The notes beneath the pieces were generated by a model. That model ran no database searches, was not told the DNA's origin, and saw nothing but the letters and a program-made list of their open reading frames with translations. The translations under genes were made by a program, and so were the position numbers. Shown in pieces: positions 47,112 to 55,683 of a stretch of 64,000 bases of DNA. The stretch is taken from contig NZ_JAGPOX010000015.1 of NCBI RefSeq assembly GCF_019038435.1, positions 1-64,000 of the forward strand. Reading direction: 5' to 3'. Each line of letters opens with the position of its first letter. The stretch's first letter is position 1. The stretch is from Nocardia alni (GTDB lineage: Bacteria; Actinomycetota; Actinomycetes; Mycobacteriales; Mycobacteriaceae).

Positions 47112-47142
47112 GCCGATGCTAGAATGACATTCTAGCATCGGC
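47112..47142. promoter_or_regulatory. Perfect 31-bp palindrome
   Basis: GCCGATGCTAGAATG and CATTCTAGCATCGGC are exact complements around a single A. It lies 104 nt after the TetR stop and 54 nt before a promoter-like element. It could be a TetR-type operator or a terminator for the TetR gene; no T-tract is present. Confidence 0.6.
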
Positions 47143-47196
47143 CGGCGGCGACCGTACCGGTAGTCGCCGAATCGCTCGATGCTGGAACGGTATTTG

Positions 47197-47225
47197 TTAC
47201 AGTATGGCTATCGGTTGGATATACC
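47197..47225 (+). promoter_or_regulatory. Candidate promoter of the thioesterase gene
   Basis: TTACAG, exactly 17 nt, then TATACC. The -10 ends 49 nt before the ATG at 47275. Match to the sigma-70 consensus is partial. Confidence 0.35.
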
Positions 47226-47274
47226 GTATCCGCGAGGGCGGTATGAGCGGAGCGCGACGAGAGATGATCGAGAT

Positions 47275-48156
47275 ATGACCATAGATTCGGGTCACGTGCT
47301 GTGGTCGGTGGACGGACTGCTGGGTTTGTTCGATGCGGCGCCCGCGGGCGACGATCGGTTCACCGGCGAGACCGGACTGGCCGGCGAGGACGACCGTCAG
47401 GTCGTCGAGGGAACCCAGGTGCTGGCGCAGGCGATCGTCGCCGGTGCGAAACGGTTCCAGGGCAAGTCGATCCGCTCGGCGTACGCGGTGTTCGCCCGCG
47501 CGGTCCTGGTGGGCGAACCGGTCGAGCTCTCCGTCGACGTCGTTCACGAGGGCCGGTCGATGGCGACCGCCGTGATCACCGCTCGGCAGAACGGCAAGTC
47601 CTGTGTCACCGTGACCCTGCTGGCAGATGTTCCGTCCGCCGACGTCATCCGCCACCACGCGGCGCGCCCCGATGTCGGCGCGCCCGCCGACGCGAACCTC
47701 GCATCGATGCCGATGAGCGGGCGTGAAGTGCGGTTCGTCGGCGTGCAGAACATCAACAGTCCCGATGAGGTCGGCCCGCCGGAGTTGCACGCCTGGCTGC
47801 ATTACGACTCCACCCCCGCCCGGGACGATCTGGCCAAGGCGCTGCTCGCCTATTTCACCGGACATCTGGCCATCTCGACGACGATGCGGGCGCATCCCGG
47901 AATCGGCACCGCCCAAGCGCATCTCACGGTGTCCACCGCACCGATGACCATCAGCGTCAGCTTCCACGAACCCGTCTCCTGGGACGGCTGGCTGCTCTAC
48001 ACCCACGAGAGCACCCAGGTCGGCGCCGGCATGTCCTACGTTCGCGGCACCGTGCACACCGAACAGGGCGAGCTGATCGCCTCGTTCACCCAGGAGGGGC
48101 TCATCCGCCCGCTGCGCCGAACCGATAGCACAATCGAGGAGCGTGCACGCCTGTAG
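47275..48156 (+). CDS. Acyl-CoA thioesterase-like double-hotdog protein
   Basis: A 293-aa TesB-type protein: [20 protein letters not shown] and [26 protein letters not shown] with [16 protein letters not shown] are typical of the N- and C-terminal hotdog halves. It would hydrolyse acyl-CoA esters and recover CoA when the pathway stalls. ATG 47275 with a weak GAGAT site; the frame is open upstream. First gene of the plus-strand arm of the catabolic island. Confidence 0.8.
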   Translation: MTIDSGHVLWSVDGLLGLFDAAPAGDDRFTGETGLAGEDDRQVVEGTQVLAQAIVAGAKRFQGKSIRSAYAVFARAVLVGEPVELSVDVVHEGRSMATAVITARQNGKSCVTVTLLADVPSADVIRHHAARPDVGAPADANLASMPMSGREVRFVGVQNINSPDEVGPPELHAWLHYDSTPARDDLAKALLAYFTGHLAISTTMRAHPGIGTAQAHLTVSTAPMTISVSFHEPVSWDGWLLYTHESTQVGAGMSYVRGTVHTEQGELIASFTQEGLIRPLRRTDSTIEERARL

Positions 48157-48288
48157 CCCGGAAGCGGTTCGGGCACAACGAGGATCCCCAGTCGCGGTAC
48201 AGCGCCACCGGGCGGCGTGGCTGCCGGATTCGGCGGCCGAGCCGGCACAGCGGCTGCGGGACGCCTGAAACTACCGAGGTGATCCGTG

Positions 48289-48750
48289 ATGTCCGTATTC
48301 CGATTGGCTGTGATGCTTCCGCCGGCCGCCGATGTCGACGAGGCCTCGCGCACCGCCGCCGGTCTCGACCGGGTGTCCAAGGGCGGTTCAGCCTCGGTCT
48401 GGGCGTCAGCGGTCCGCAGGTCGTCGAGGGATGGCACGGCGTTGCCTACGACGCGCCGCTGGGCCGGACCCGGGACGTGATCGAGATCTGCCGCAAGGTC
48501 TGGCGCCGGGAGCGCCTGGAACACGACGGCGCCCGCTACCGCATTCCGCTGCCCGGCGGGACCGGACTCGGCAAGCCGCTGAAGATCGTCGAGCGGCCCT
48601 TGCGCTCCGAGATACCCATCTATGTCGCCGCTTTGGGCCCGGTTGGCCGCCTGCCGCGAACGCGGCGTGACCGTTGTCCAGGTGACGCCGGTCGGCGACG
48701 ATCCGGTGTGTGATCTGCGTCGGTTCCGCGAGATCCTCGACGACTGCTGA
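48289..48750 (+). pseudogene. LLM-class (F420-type) oxidoreductase remnant
   Basis: Three pieces of one gene in different frames. A short N-terminus ([20 protein letters not shown]) runs directly into [11 protein letters not shown], skipping most of the first half. The next frame gives [35 protein letters not shown] and [10 protein letters not shown], which is the core of actinobacterial F420-dependent LLM oxidoreductases. A third frame gives the end, [15 protein letters not shown] then LRRFREILDDC, with TGA at 48748-48750. Internal deletions plus frameshifts make it non-functional. Confidence 0.8.
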
Positions 48751-48761
48751 TGGGAGCAACA

Positions 48762-49958
48762 ATGAGCAAGCTCTGTGCCACAGAGGGTTTGACCGATGTG
48801 CAGCGCGACATTCTGAGCGCTGTGCGGAAGTTCGTCGACAATCAGATCCTGCCCGTCGCGACCAGGCTCGAGCACGACGACGAGTATCCGAGCGAGATCG
48901 TCGAGCAGATGAAGGATCTGGGCATCTTCGGGCTCACCATCCCCGAGGAGTACGGCGGGCTCGGTGAATCGCTGCTCACGTATGCCCTTGTCGTCGAGGA
49001 GATCTCGCGCGGGTGGATGAGCGTGAGCGGGATAATCAACACCCACTTCATCGTCGCCTACCTGCTGTTGCAGCACGGTACGAGTGCGCAGAAGCAGGAG
49101 TATCTGCCGCGGATGGCGACAGGTGAGGTGCGCGGCGCGTTCTCGATGAGCGAACCGGATCTCGGTTCGGACGTCAGCGCGATCAAGACGACCGCGACCC
49201 CGACCGGCGACGGGTACTCGATCACCGGCCGCAAGATGTGGTTGACCAACGGCGGTTCCGCCAACCTCGTCGCGGTGCTGGTGCGCACCCCCGAGGGCCA
49301 GGACAAGCCGCATCGCAACCTGACCACGTTCCTGGTGGAGAAGGAGCCCGGATTCGGCGAGATCGCGGAGGGAATCATGATTCCCGGCAAGATCGAGAAG
49401 ATGGGCTACAAGGGGGTCGACACCACCGAGCTTCTGTTCGACGATTACCGGATCGCCGCCGATCGGATTCTCGGTGGTGTGCCGGGCCGTGGCTTCTACC
49501 AGATGATGGACGGAGTGGAGGTCGGGCGCGTCAACGTCGCCGCCCGCGCGGCCGGTGTCGCCAACAGGGCCTTCGAACTCGGCGTCTCCTATGCCCAGCA
49601 GCGCCGGACCTTCGGTAAGCGGATCGCCGATCACCAGGCGATTCTTTTCCGTCTCGCGGAGATGGGAACCAAGGTCGAGGCGGCACATCAGATGGTCGTG
49701 CGCGCCGCGCGGATCAAGGACGCCGGTAATCGCAACGATCTCGAGGCGGGGATGGCGAAATATCTCGCTTCCGAATATTGCCGCGACGTCGTCGAGGATT
49801 CCTTCCGTATCCATGGTGGATACGGCTTCGCCAAGGAGTTCGAGATCGAGCGGCTGTATCGCGAGGCGCCCATGCTGCTGATCGGTGAGGGCACCGCCGA
49901 TATCCAGCGCATGATCATCGGCCGGCGTCTGCTCGAGGACTACGCGCTGCCGAGCTGA
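48762..49958 (+). CDS. Acyl-CoA dehydrogenase (FadE)
   Basis: A 398-aa FadE of the ordinary homotetrameric type: IPEEYGGLGES, FSMSEPDLGSDVSAIKT, WLTNGGSANL, RRTFGKRIADHQAI and IHGGYGFAKEFEIERLYREA, with Glu in the IGEGTADIQRMII segment. ATG 48762 has GGGAG 5 nt upstream; ATG 48750, sharing a base with the stop of the LLM remnant, would add four residues. Introduces the alpha-beta double bond in an acyl-CoA; followed by a thiolase. Confidence 0.92.
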   Translation: MSKLCATEGLTDVQRDILSAVRKFVDNQILPVATRLEHDDEYPSEIVEQMKDLGIFGLTIPEEYGGLGESLLTYALVVEEISRGWMSVSGIINTHFIVAYLLLQHGTSAQKQEYLPRMATGEVRGAFSMSEPDLGSDVSAIKTTATPTGDGYSITGRKMWLTNGGSANLVAVLVRTPEGQDKPHRNLTTFLVEKEPGFGEIAEGIMIPGKIEKMGYKGVDTTELLFDDYRIAADRILGGVPGRGFYQMMDGVEVGRVNVAARAAGVANRAFELGVSYAQQRRTFGKRIADHQAILFRLAEMGTKVEAAHQMVVRAARIKDAGNRNDLEAGMAKYLASEYCRDVVEDSFRIHGGYGFAKEFEIERLYREAPMLLIGEGTADIQRMIIGRRLLEDYALPS

Positions 49959-49996
49959 TCCTGTTGCCGCCGAATATATTTCGAAGGAAGTGCACG

Positions 49997-51208
49997 ATGC
50001 GTGACGCGGTGATCTGCGAGCCATTACGGAGTCCGGTCGGCGGTTACGGGGGCATGTTCAAAGATGTGCCTGCCGCCGACCTCGCCAGTTCCGTTCTTCG
50101 AGAACTAATGCGGCGCACCGGAATAGACGGTTCGGATGTCGACGATGTGCTGTTCGGTCAGTGCTATCCGAACGGTGAGGCGCCGGCGATCGGTCGAGTC
50201 GCCGCACTCGACGCCGGGCTGCCGGTGACGGTTCCCGGCCTGCAGCTCGATCGGCGCTGCGGTTCGGGACTGCAGGCGGTCATCGATGCCGCGATGCGGG
50301 TGCAGACCGGTATCTGCGATCTGGTGATCGCCGGCGGCGCGGAAAGTATGAGCCAGGCCGAGCACTACGCGCTGGGACTTCGCTTCGGGCTGCGCGGTGA
50401 GTCGACGGCCCTGGCCGATCGCATCGGCCGCGGCCGGGTCACCGCGGGCGGCAAACACTATCCGGTGCCCGGCGGCATGCTCGAGACCGCCGAGAACCTG
50501 CGCAAGGAGTACTCGATCACCCGGGAGGCCCAGGACGAACTCGCGCTGACCTCCCATCGCCGCGCGGTGGCCGCGCAGCAGGACGGCCGATTCGCGCAGG
50601 AGATCGTCCCGATCACGGTGTCGACCAGGAGGGGCGAGGTCGAGCACGACCGCGACGAACATCCCAGGCCCGACGCGTCGATCGAATCGTTGTCCGCGCT
50701 GAAGGCGGTGCGCCGCAAGGCCGATGCGGAATCGACGGTAACCGCGGGGAACGCCAGCGGTCAGAACGACGGCGCGGCCGCGTGCATCGTGACCACGCGG
50801 GACAAGGCGGAGCAGCACGGGCTCCGGCCGCTGGCGCGCCTGGTGACCTGGGGGGTCGCCGGTGTCGAACCGTCCAGAATGGGCATCGGCCCGGTGCCGT
50901 CGTCGCAGGCCGCGCTGGCGCGGGCGGGCTTGGAGCTGAAGGATATCGACCTGATCGAGCTCAACGAGGCGTTCGCGGCACAGGTTCTCGCGTGCACCAG
51001 CGCGTGGGGACTCACCGCGGGCGACTTCGATCGGCTCAACGTGAACGGTTCGGGGATCTCGCTGGGCCATCCGGTCGGGGCGACCGGTGTGCGGATCCTC
51101 ACCACCATGCTGCGCGAACTCGACCGCCGTGCACAGCGTTTCGCCTTGGAGACGATGTGTATCGGTGGCGGGCAGGGGCTTGCGGCGATCTTCGAGCGGA
51201 TCACCTGA
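49997..51208 (+). CDS. Thiolase (acetyl-CoA C-acyltransferase, FadA type)
   Basis: A 403-aa degradative thiolase: nucleophile Cys in QLDRRCGSGLQAV, NEAFAAQ with the catalytic His region, GSGISLGHPVGATG, and the second Cys in METMCIGGGQG (reads LETMCIGGGQG). ATG 49997 with GAAGGAAG about 7 nt upstream. Cleaves 3-oxoacyl-CoA to acetyl-CoA. No hydratase or hydroxyacyl dehydrogenase gene lies in this arm, so those steps are supplied from elsewhere. Confidence 0.93.
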   Translation: MRDAVICEPLRSPVGGYGGMFKDVPAADLASSVLRELMRRTGIDGSDVDDVLFGQCYPNGEAPAIGRVAALDAGLPVTVPGLQLDRRCGSGLQAVIDAAMRVQTGICDLVIAGGAESMSQAEHYALGLRFGLRGESTALADRIGRGRVTAGGKHYPVPGGMLETAENLRKEYSITREAQDELALTSHRRAVAAQQDGRFAQEIVPITVSTRRGEVEHDRDEHPRPDASIESLSALKAVRRKADAESTVTAGNASGQNDGAAACIVTTRDKAEQHGLRPLARLVTWGVAGVEPSRMGIGPVPSSQAALARAGLELKDIDLIELNEAFAAQVLACTSAWGLTAGDFDRLNVNGSGISLGHPVGATGVRILTTMLRELDRRAQRFALETMCIGGGQGLAAIFERIT

Positions 51209-51282
51209 CCGGCATTGTCGGGGTCGGGGTTGGGCCGACTGCGCCAGCTGGATCGATTCGTGCCGAGGCCGCGCACGGTCCG

Positions 51283-51888
51283 TCAGCGCCATGCCCAGAC
51301 GGGCTGCTCCAGGTCGGCGACGCGGGTGACGCGCTGGTGCAGCATGATCTCCCGGAACTGGTAGAGGATCGCACCGGTCGGCGCGTGCAGCAGCCGGTCC
51401 AGCAGCGGCAGTTGGATGACCGGCCGATCGGACTCGGGTATGTCCAGGAAACGCGGCTCCACATCGAGATCGGTGACCGGAATCCGGAACACCTCGGCCA
51501 CTTCGGCCGGATTGGGTGACAGTGTGGGCTCGTCGCCGATCCACACCACGACGGGCGTCATCACATAGCCGGATCGGGTGGGGTAGTCGTCCAGCAGGCC
51601 GAGAACCTGCTCACGCTCGGCCGTGATGCCGAGTTCCTCGTGCAATTCACGCAGCGCCGCGGCGACTGCGTCCTCGCCGGTGTCGAATCGGCCGCCGGGC
51701 AAGGCGAATTGGCCGGGGTGGTCGCGGAGTTCGGAGGTGCGCCTGGTCAGCCAGAACGTCAAGCGGCCGTGCTCCTCGCTCAGTGCGATGGCCACCGCGG
51801 CCGCACGCCGTCCGTCCAGGGGGGCGGCGATCCGGTCGAAACTCGCCAGCTGCGCGACCAACCCGGCCGACTGATCTGAGAACACCAT
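51283..51888 (-). CDS. Nudix hydrolase, CoA-pyrophosphatase type
   Basis: A 201-aa Nudix protein with the full box GGRFDTGEDAVAAALRELHEELGI and, upstream, LTFWLTRRTSELRDHPGQFALPG, which matches the UPF0035 signature of CoA pyrophosphatases. It would cut CoA or oxidised CoA to phosphopantetheine derivatives, fitting an acyl-CoA-rich locus. The start is uncertain: ATG 51888 (used) or ATG 51936. Convergent with the thiolase. Confidence 0.87.
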   Translation of the reverse strand: MVFSDQSAGLVAQLASFDRIAAPLDGRRAAAVAIALSEEHGRLTFWLTRRTSELRDHPGQFALPGGRFDTGEDAVAAALRELHEELGITAEREQVLGLLDDYPTRSGYVMTPVVVWIGDEPTLSPNPAEVAEVFRIPVTDLDVEPRFLDIPESDRPVIQLPLLDRLLHAPTGAILYQFREIMLHQRVTRVADLEQPVWAWR

Positions 51889-52107
51889 CAGTCGCACGAT
51901 ACCGATGTGCTCGAAGGGCGGACTGGCCCAGCCCATCCGTGGTGGTCGGCGATATGATTGATGATCACTCGAATGTCCTCCTCGACCGGACCCGGTCGTA
52001 TACGCCACCGCCGGTGGCCCGCGAGTCTATGGTGCACCCGTGCCAAATACTTTACATTGTTAGATAACCGCTCCGACACCGACCCGACGACTGGAGGACA
52101 CTGACGG

Positions 52108-52725
52108 ATGGGACGTCCGAAGGTCCCCCTGGTGGATCGCGAGGAAGTGATCACGAAGGCGCTGGACATCATCGACAGGGATGGGCTCGAGGCGCTGAGC
52201 CTGCGTCGGCTCGGCACCGAACTCGGCGTGACCGGTGCGGCGCTCTACCACCACTTCGCGGACAAGGAGGAGATCCTGCGCGGCGTGGTCGAGACGGTGC
52301 TCGCGCGTGAGGTGATTCCCCGGATCCCCGGCGGCACGTGGGAGCAGTACGTGGTCGAGTCGGTGACGCGCTATCGCACCTCCCTGCTCACGCACCCGAA
52401 CGCCGCTCCGCTCATGCAGCCCGGCGCCGGGCGCGTACTCGTCAATATCCCGCGCGAGTACATCGTGACCATGATGCTCGAGTCCGGAGTGCCCAAGCGG
52501 CTGTGCTATCCGATCATCGACAGCATGGAGACCATGGCCTACGGCGCGGCGATGATGAACCTCCGGCGCCTGCCACTGCACGAACGACTCGGACTGCGCG
52601 GCCAGGGCGAGCAGCCCAATCTCGAAAAGGTCGTCCGCGCGACGCCGAAGGCCGCCGAGCGGCTGTTCCAGCTCGAGCTGGAGGCCCTGCTCACCGGGTG
52701 GAAGGTCCTCATCGCCAACGGCTGA
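52108..52725 (+). CDS. TetR-family regulator with TetR_C-type domain
   Basis: A 205-aa regulator beginning GRPKVPLVDREEVITKALDI; HTH LSLRRLGTELGVTGAALYHHFADKEEI (shown in part) and a C-terminal domain of the tetracycline-repressor type. ATG 52108 with GGAGGACA about 8 nt upstream. It precedes the amidohydrolase gene by 257 nt on the same strand and may regulate it or the wider island. A GTTAGATAAC palindrome lies about 40 nt before its start. Confidence 0.88.
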   Translation: MGRPKVPLVDREEVITKALDIIDRDGLEALSLRRLGTELGVTGAALYHHFADKEEILRGVVETVLAREVIPRIPGGTWEQYVVESVTRYRTSLLTHPNAAPLMQPGAGRVLVNIPREYIVTMMLESGVPKRLCYPIIDSMETMAYGAAMMNLRRLPLHERLGLRGQGEQPNLEKVVRATPKAAERLFQLELEALLTGWKVLIANG

Positions 52726-52791
52726 AAACCTTGTGCGGGCACGGATCTTCGTGTTCCGGCCGAACGCCCCAGGTCATCGGTCTGTTCGTGG

Positions 52792-52804
52792 TTAACGACG
52801 TTAA
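52792..52804. promoter_or_regulatory. Short palindrome between TetR and amidohydrolase genes
   Basis: TTAACG and CGTTAA around one A, in an AT-richer patch 178 nt upstream of the amidohydrolase start. Candidate operator only. Confidence 0.3.
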
Positions 52805-52914
52805 TGGTGTCTCTGTAAAGTCCCCTCGTCTCCGCAGCTCACGGCGCATGCGCCCCTGCATGTCTTCGCGAATTCCCCACGCCGACAGCAACTTTTGTCG
52901 ATTTCGCAGATAAC

Positions 52915-52942
52915 TAGACAGTGTTTAATTTAGTGCTATCGT
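52915..52942 (+). promoter_or_regulatory. Candidate promoter of the amidohydrolase gene
   Basis: TAGACA (5 of 6 to the -35 consensus), 16 nt, then TATCGT. It ends 40 nt before the ATG at 52983, in the only AT-rich part of the gap. Confidence 0.45.
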
Positions 52943-52982
52943 GAGGATACAGAGATCCACGAGTTGCCCGGAGGTAACGGTC

Positions 52983-54218
52983 ATGTCCAGGAAGTTGGAC
53001 TTCCCGGTGTTCGACGCCGACAACCACATGTACGAGACCACGGACGCGTTCACCAAGTACCTGCCGAGCAGTCATGCCGGCCTGGTGAAGTACGTCCAGG
53101 TCAACGGCCGCACCAAGATCGCGTTGCGGAACGTCATCAGCGAGTACATCCCCAACCCGACCTTCAACAAGGTCGCCCCTCCCGGTGCGCAGGAGGTCGA
53201 GTTCAAGCTGAAGAATCCGGCGTCCCGGACCAAGGCGCCGAAGGAGGGCGACAAGGTCCTCGCCGACCCGCCCAGGTACATCGAGGCGCTGCCGGGCTTC
53301 TTCAATCCCAAGGATCGGCTCGAGCTCATGAACGAGCTGAGCATCGACCGCGCGCTGATGTGGCCCACGCTGGCCAGCCTGCTGGAGGAGCGCCTCGCCG
53401 ACGACGCGGAGGCGACGCACACCGTCGTGCACGCGCTGAACGAGTGGATGTTCGAGCACTGGTCGTACGAGTACGAGGGGCGGATCTTCCCGACGCCGGT
53501 CATCACGCTGCCGATCGTCGACGAGGCGATCCGCGAGTTCGATCGCGTGGTGGAGCGGGGTGCGCGTGTGATCCTGATCCGCCCCGCCCCGGTGCCGGAT
53601 CTCAAGGGCGCCCGCCGCTCGTTCGCGCTGCCGGAGTTCGATCCGTTCTGGAAGCGCGTCGAGGAATCCGGCGTGCTGGTCGGTATGCACGCCTCCGATG
53701 ACGGATACCAGCGCTACATCAACGAGTGGGAGGGCAACCAGGGGGAGTACCTGCCGTTCGGCCACGAGACGAACGGATTCCGCGAGATCCTGCACGCGCA
53801 GACGCGCGGGATCACCGACGTGGTCTCCTCGATCATCGGCCACGGGCTGGCCACGCGGTTCCCGAAGCTGCGGTTCATGCCGGTGGAGAACGGCAGTTCG
53901 TGGGTGCGGCCCCTGGTCGACACCCTGCAGCGGGTCTACGAGCGCACACCGCATGCGTTCGCCGAGGATCCGATGGTGGCATTCCAGCGCTCGATCATCG
54001 TGCATCCGTTCCACGAGGAGGATGTGCTCGGTCTGGTCGACACGGTCGGCTCCGACAACGTCGTCTTCGGTTCCGACTACCCGCACCCCGAGGGTCTGTT
54101 CGACCCGGTCACATGGGTCGACGAACTCGACGAGCTGAAGCTCGAGGACCGCAAGAAGATCATGGGCGGCAACCTGGCCAAGCTGATGGGTGTGGACCCC
54201 GAGGCCAAGGCCGTCTGA
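52983..54218 (+). CDS. Amidohydrolase family 2 metal-dependent hydrolase
   Basis: A 411-aa PF04909 hydrolase or decarboxylase: FDADNHMYE (first metal motif; the usual DxH is D-x-D-x-H here), MHASDDGYQRY (His), ENGSSWV and VFGSDYPHPEG (metal Asp). ATG 52983 with GGAGGTAAC 5 nt upstream. Proteins of this subgroup are common in actinobacterial steroid, terpenoid and aromatic loci, often of unknown substrate; hydrolysis or decarboxylation of a ring-opened intermediate is a reasonable guess. Ends the catabolic island. Confidence 0.88.
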   Translation: MSRKLDFPVFDADNHMYETTDAFTKYLPSSHAGLVKYVQVNGRTKIALRNVISEYIPNPTFNKVAPPGAQEVEFKLKNPASRTKAPKEGDKVLADPPRYIEALPGFFNPKDRLELMNELSIDRALMWPTLASLLEERLADDAEATHTVVHALNEWMFEHWSYEYEGRIFPTPVITLPIVDEAIREFDRVVERGARVILIRPAPVPDLKGARRSFALPEFDPFWKRVEESGVLVGMHASDDGYQRYINEWEGNQGEYLPFGHETNGFREILHAQTRGITDVVSSIIGHGLATRFPKLRFMPVENGSSWVRPLVDTLQRVYERTPHAFAEDPMVAFQRSIIVHPFHEEDVLGLVDTVGSDNVVFGSDYPHPEGLFDPVTWVDELDELKLEDRKKIMGGNLAKLMGVDPEAKAV

Positions 54219-54340
54219 CACCGCGCGCGGACAAGTGGGGCATGCCGTCCGGGCGGCATCGCCCCATTGTTCATCGCGCGTCCGGCCGGTGCCGGTCATC
54301 CGGCGGGTGACTGGTACCGTCGAATCTGCCGCGGGACACT

Positions 54341-54450
54341 ACCGCGGCCGATGAGGCGCAGCGAAGTCCGGTGTGAATCCGGCACTGTCCCGCAACGGTG
54401 AACCCCCTCGGGGGCGAGTCCGGTCGCCTGAGCCTCATCGTCGGCACAGG
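54341..54450 (+). promoter_or_regulatory. Cobalamin riboswitch
   Basis: The B12-box core is clear: GGTGTGAATCCGGCACTGTC followed by CCGCAACGGTGA, and the closing stem GATGAGGC (54350-54357) pairs with GCCTCATC (54432-54439). It lies upstream of a nickel/cobalt permease gene, a standard cobalamin-riboswitch target. A hairpin over the ribosome site (54510-54536) is the probable expression platform. Confidence 0.93.
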
Positions 54451-54509
54451 TCCTCGGATGAAGGGCGTTCGTGTGGACGCGACAACTGTTGTCCCGGTAG
54501 AACTCTCCG

Positions 54510-54536
54510 CATCCTCCCTGTCTGATCGGGAGGATG
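54510..54536 (+). promoter_or_regulatory. Hairpin sequestering the ribosome-binding site
   Basis: CATCCTCCC and GGGAGGATG are exact complements around a 9-nt loop. The right arm contains the GGGAGG ribosome-binding site of the permease, whose GTG starts 5 nt later at 54541. This would block translation when cobalamin is bound upstream. Confidence 0.75.
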
Positions 54537-54540
54537 GGCA

Positions 54541-55665
54541 GTGACAAGAACCGTCTCCGCGTGGCGGACGCTCCGCGCGAACCTGAACAGGGCGGAACAA
54601 ACCAGGCTGGGCGGGATGGCCCTGATAATCCTGGCGATGAACCTTTTCGGCTGGGGCATTTTCGTGCTCGCCATCATGCCCCACCACTTCCATTACAACG
54701 GCCTGGGTATCGGCCTCGGGGTGGCGTTCACCGCCTGGACGCTCGGCGCCCGGCACGCTTTCGACGCCGACCATATCTCGGCGATCGACAATGTCACCCG
54801 CAAACTGATGGCCGAGGGCAAACGGCCCCTGGGCACCGGGTTCTTCTTCGCCCTGGGCCATTCCTCGATCCTGGTCGCCGTCGGCGCGGGCATCGTGATC
54901 GCCACCAAGGCCGTCTACGGGGCGATGGTCGACCCGAACTCCACCTACGAGACCATCGGCGGCACCATCGGCACCAGTGCCGCGGCGCTGTTCCTGTACC
55001 TGATCGCGCTGCTGAACCTGGTGGTCCTGGCGGGCATCGTCAAGATCTTCCGATCCATGCGGCGCGGCCTGATGGACGAGCGGGAACTCGAGCGCCAGCT
55101 GCAGAACCGCGGTCTGATGTACCGGTTCTTCCGGCGCTGGATGAACTCGATCACCAAGACCCGGCACATGTTCCTGGTCGGCGTGGTGTTCGGCCTCGGC
55201 TTCGATACCGCCACCGAGGTACTGCTGCTCGCCGCGACCGCCGCCGCGGCCACCCAGGGCCTGCCCTGGTACGCGGTGCTGGCGCTGCCGCTGCTGTTCG
55301 CCGGCGGCATGACCCTGTTCGACACCGTCGACGGCATGTTCATGAACGTCGCCTACGGCTGGGCCTTCGCCAAACCCGTGCGCAAGGTGTACTACAACAT
55401 GATCGTCACCGGCTTGTCGATCTTCGTCGCGTTCGTGATCGGCACCATCGAGCTGTGCCAGGTCCTGTCCCAGGAACTCGACCTCGATGGGCCCTTCTGG
55501 AACTTCATGAACAACTTCGACATCAACAAGGCGGGATTCACCATCGCGGGGATGTTCGTGGTCGTCTGGATGGTCGCGGTCGCGGTCTGGCGGTTCGGCC
55601 GCCTGGAAGACCGCTGGACCGCCCGCGCTACCGAGCCGTCCGTGGAACCATCCACGGACACATAG
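54541..55665 (+). CDS. Nickel/cobalt permease, NicT/HoxN family
   Basis: A 374-aa membrane transporter with eight predicted helices. The signature ARHAFDADHISAIDN in helix 2 binds the metal, and FFFALGHSSIL and LGFDTATEVLLL complete the family motifs. GTG 54541 is set by the GGGAGG ribosome site. Control by a cobalamin riboswitch indicates that cobalt for B12 is the main cargo. The C-terminus is short and polar. Convergent with purU, 18 nt apart. Confidence 0.95.
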   Translation: MTRTVSAWRTLRANLNRAEQTRLGGMALIILAMNLFGWGIFVLAIMPHHFHYNGLGIGLGVAFTAWTLGARHAFDADHISAIDNVTRKLMAEGKRPLGTGFFFALGHSSILVAVGAGIVIATKAVYGAMVDPNSTYETIGGTIGTSAAALFLYLIALLNLVVLAGIVKIFRSMRRGLMDERELERQLQNRGLMYRFFRRWMNSITKTRHMFLVGVVFGLGFDTATEVLLLAATAAAATQGLPWYAVLALPLLFAGGMTLFDTVDGMFMNVAYGWAFAKPVRKVYYNMIVTGLSIFVAFVIGTIELCQVLSQELDLDGPFWNFMNNFDINKAGFTIAGMFVVVWMVAVAVWRFGRLEDRWTARATEPSVEPSTDT

Positions 55666-55683
55666 CGACTCGTATCGTCGCGG

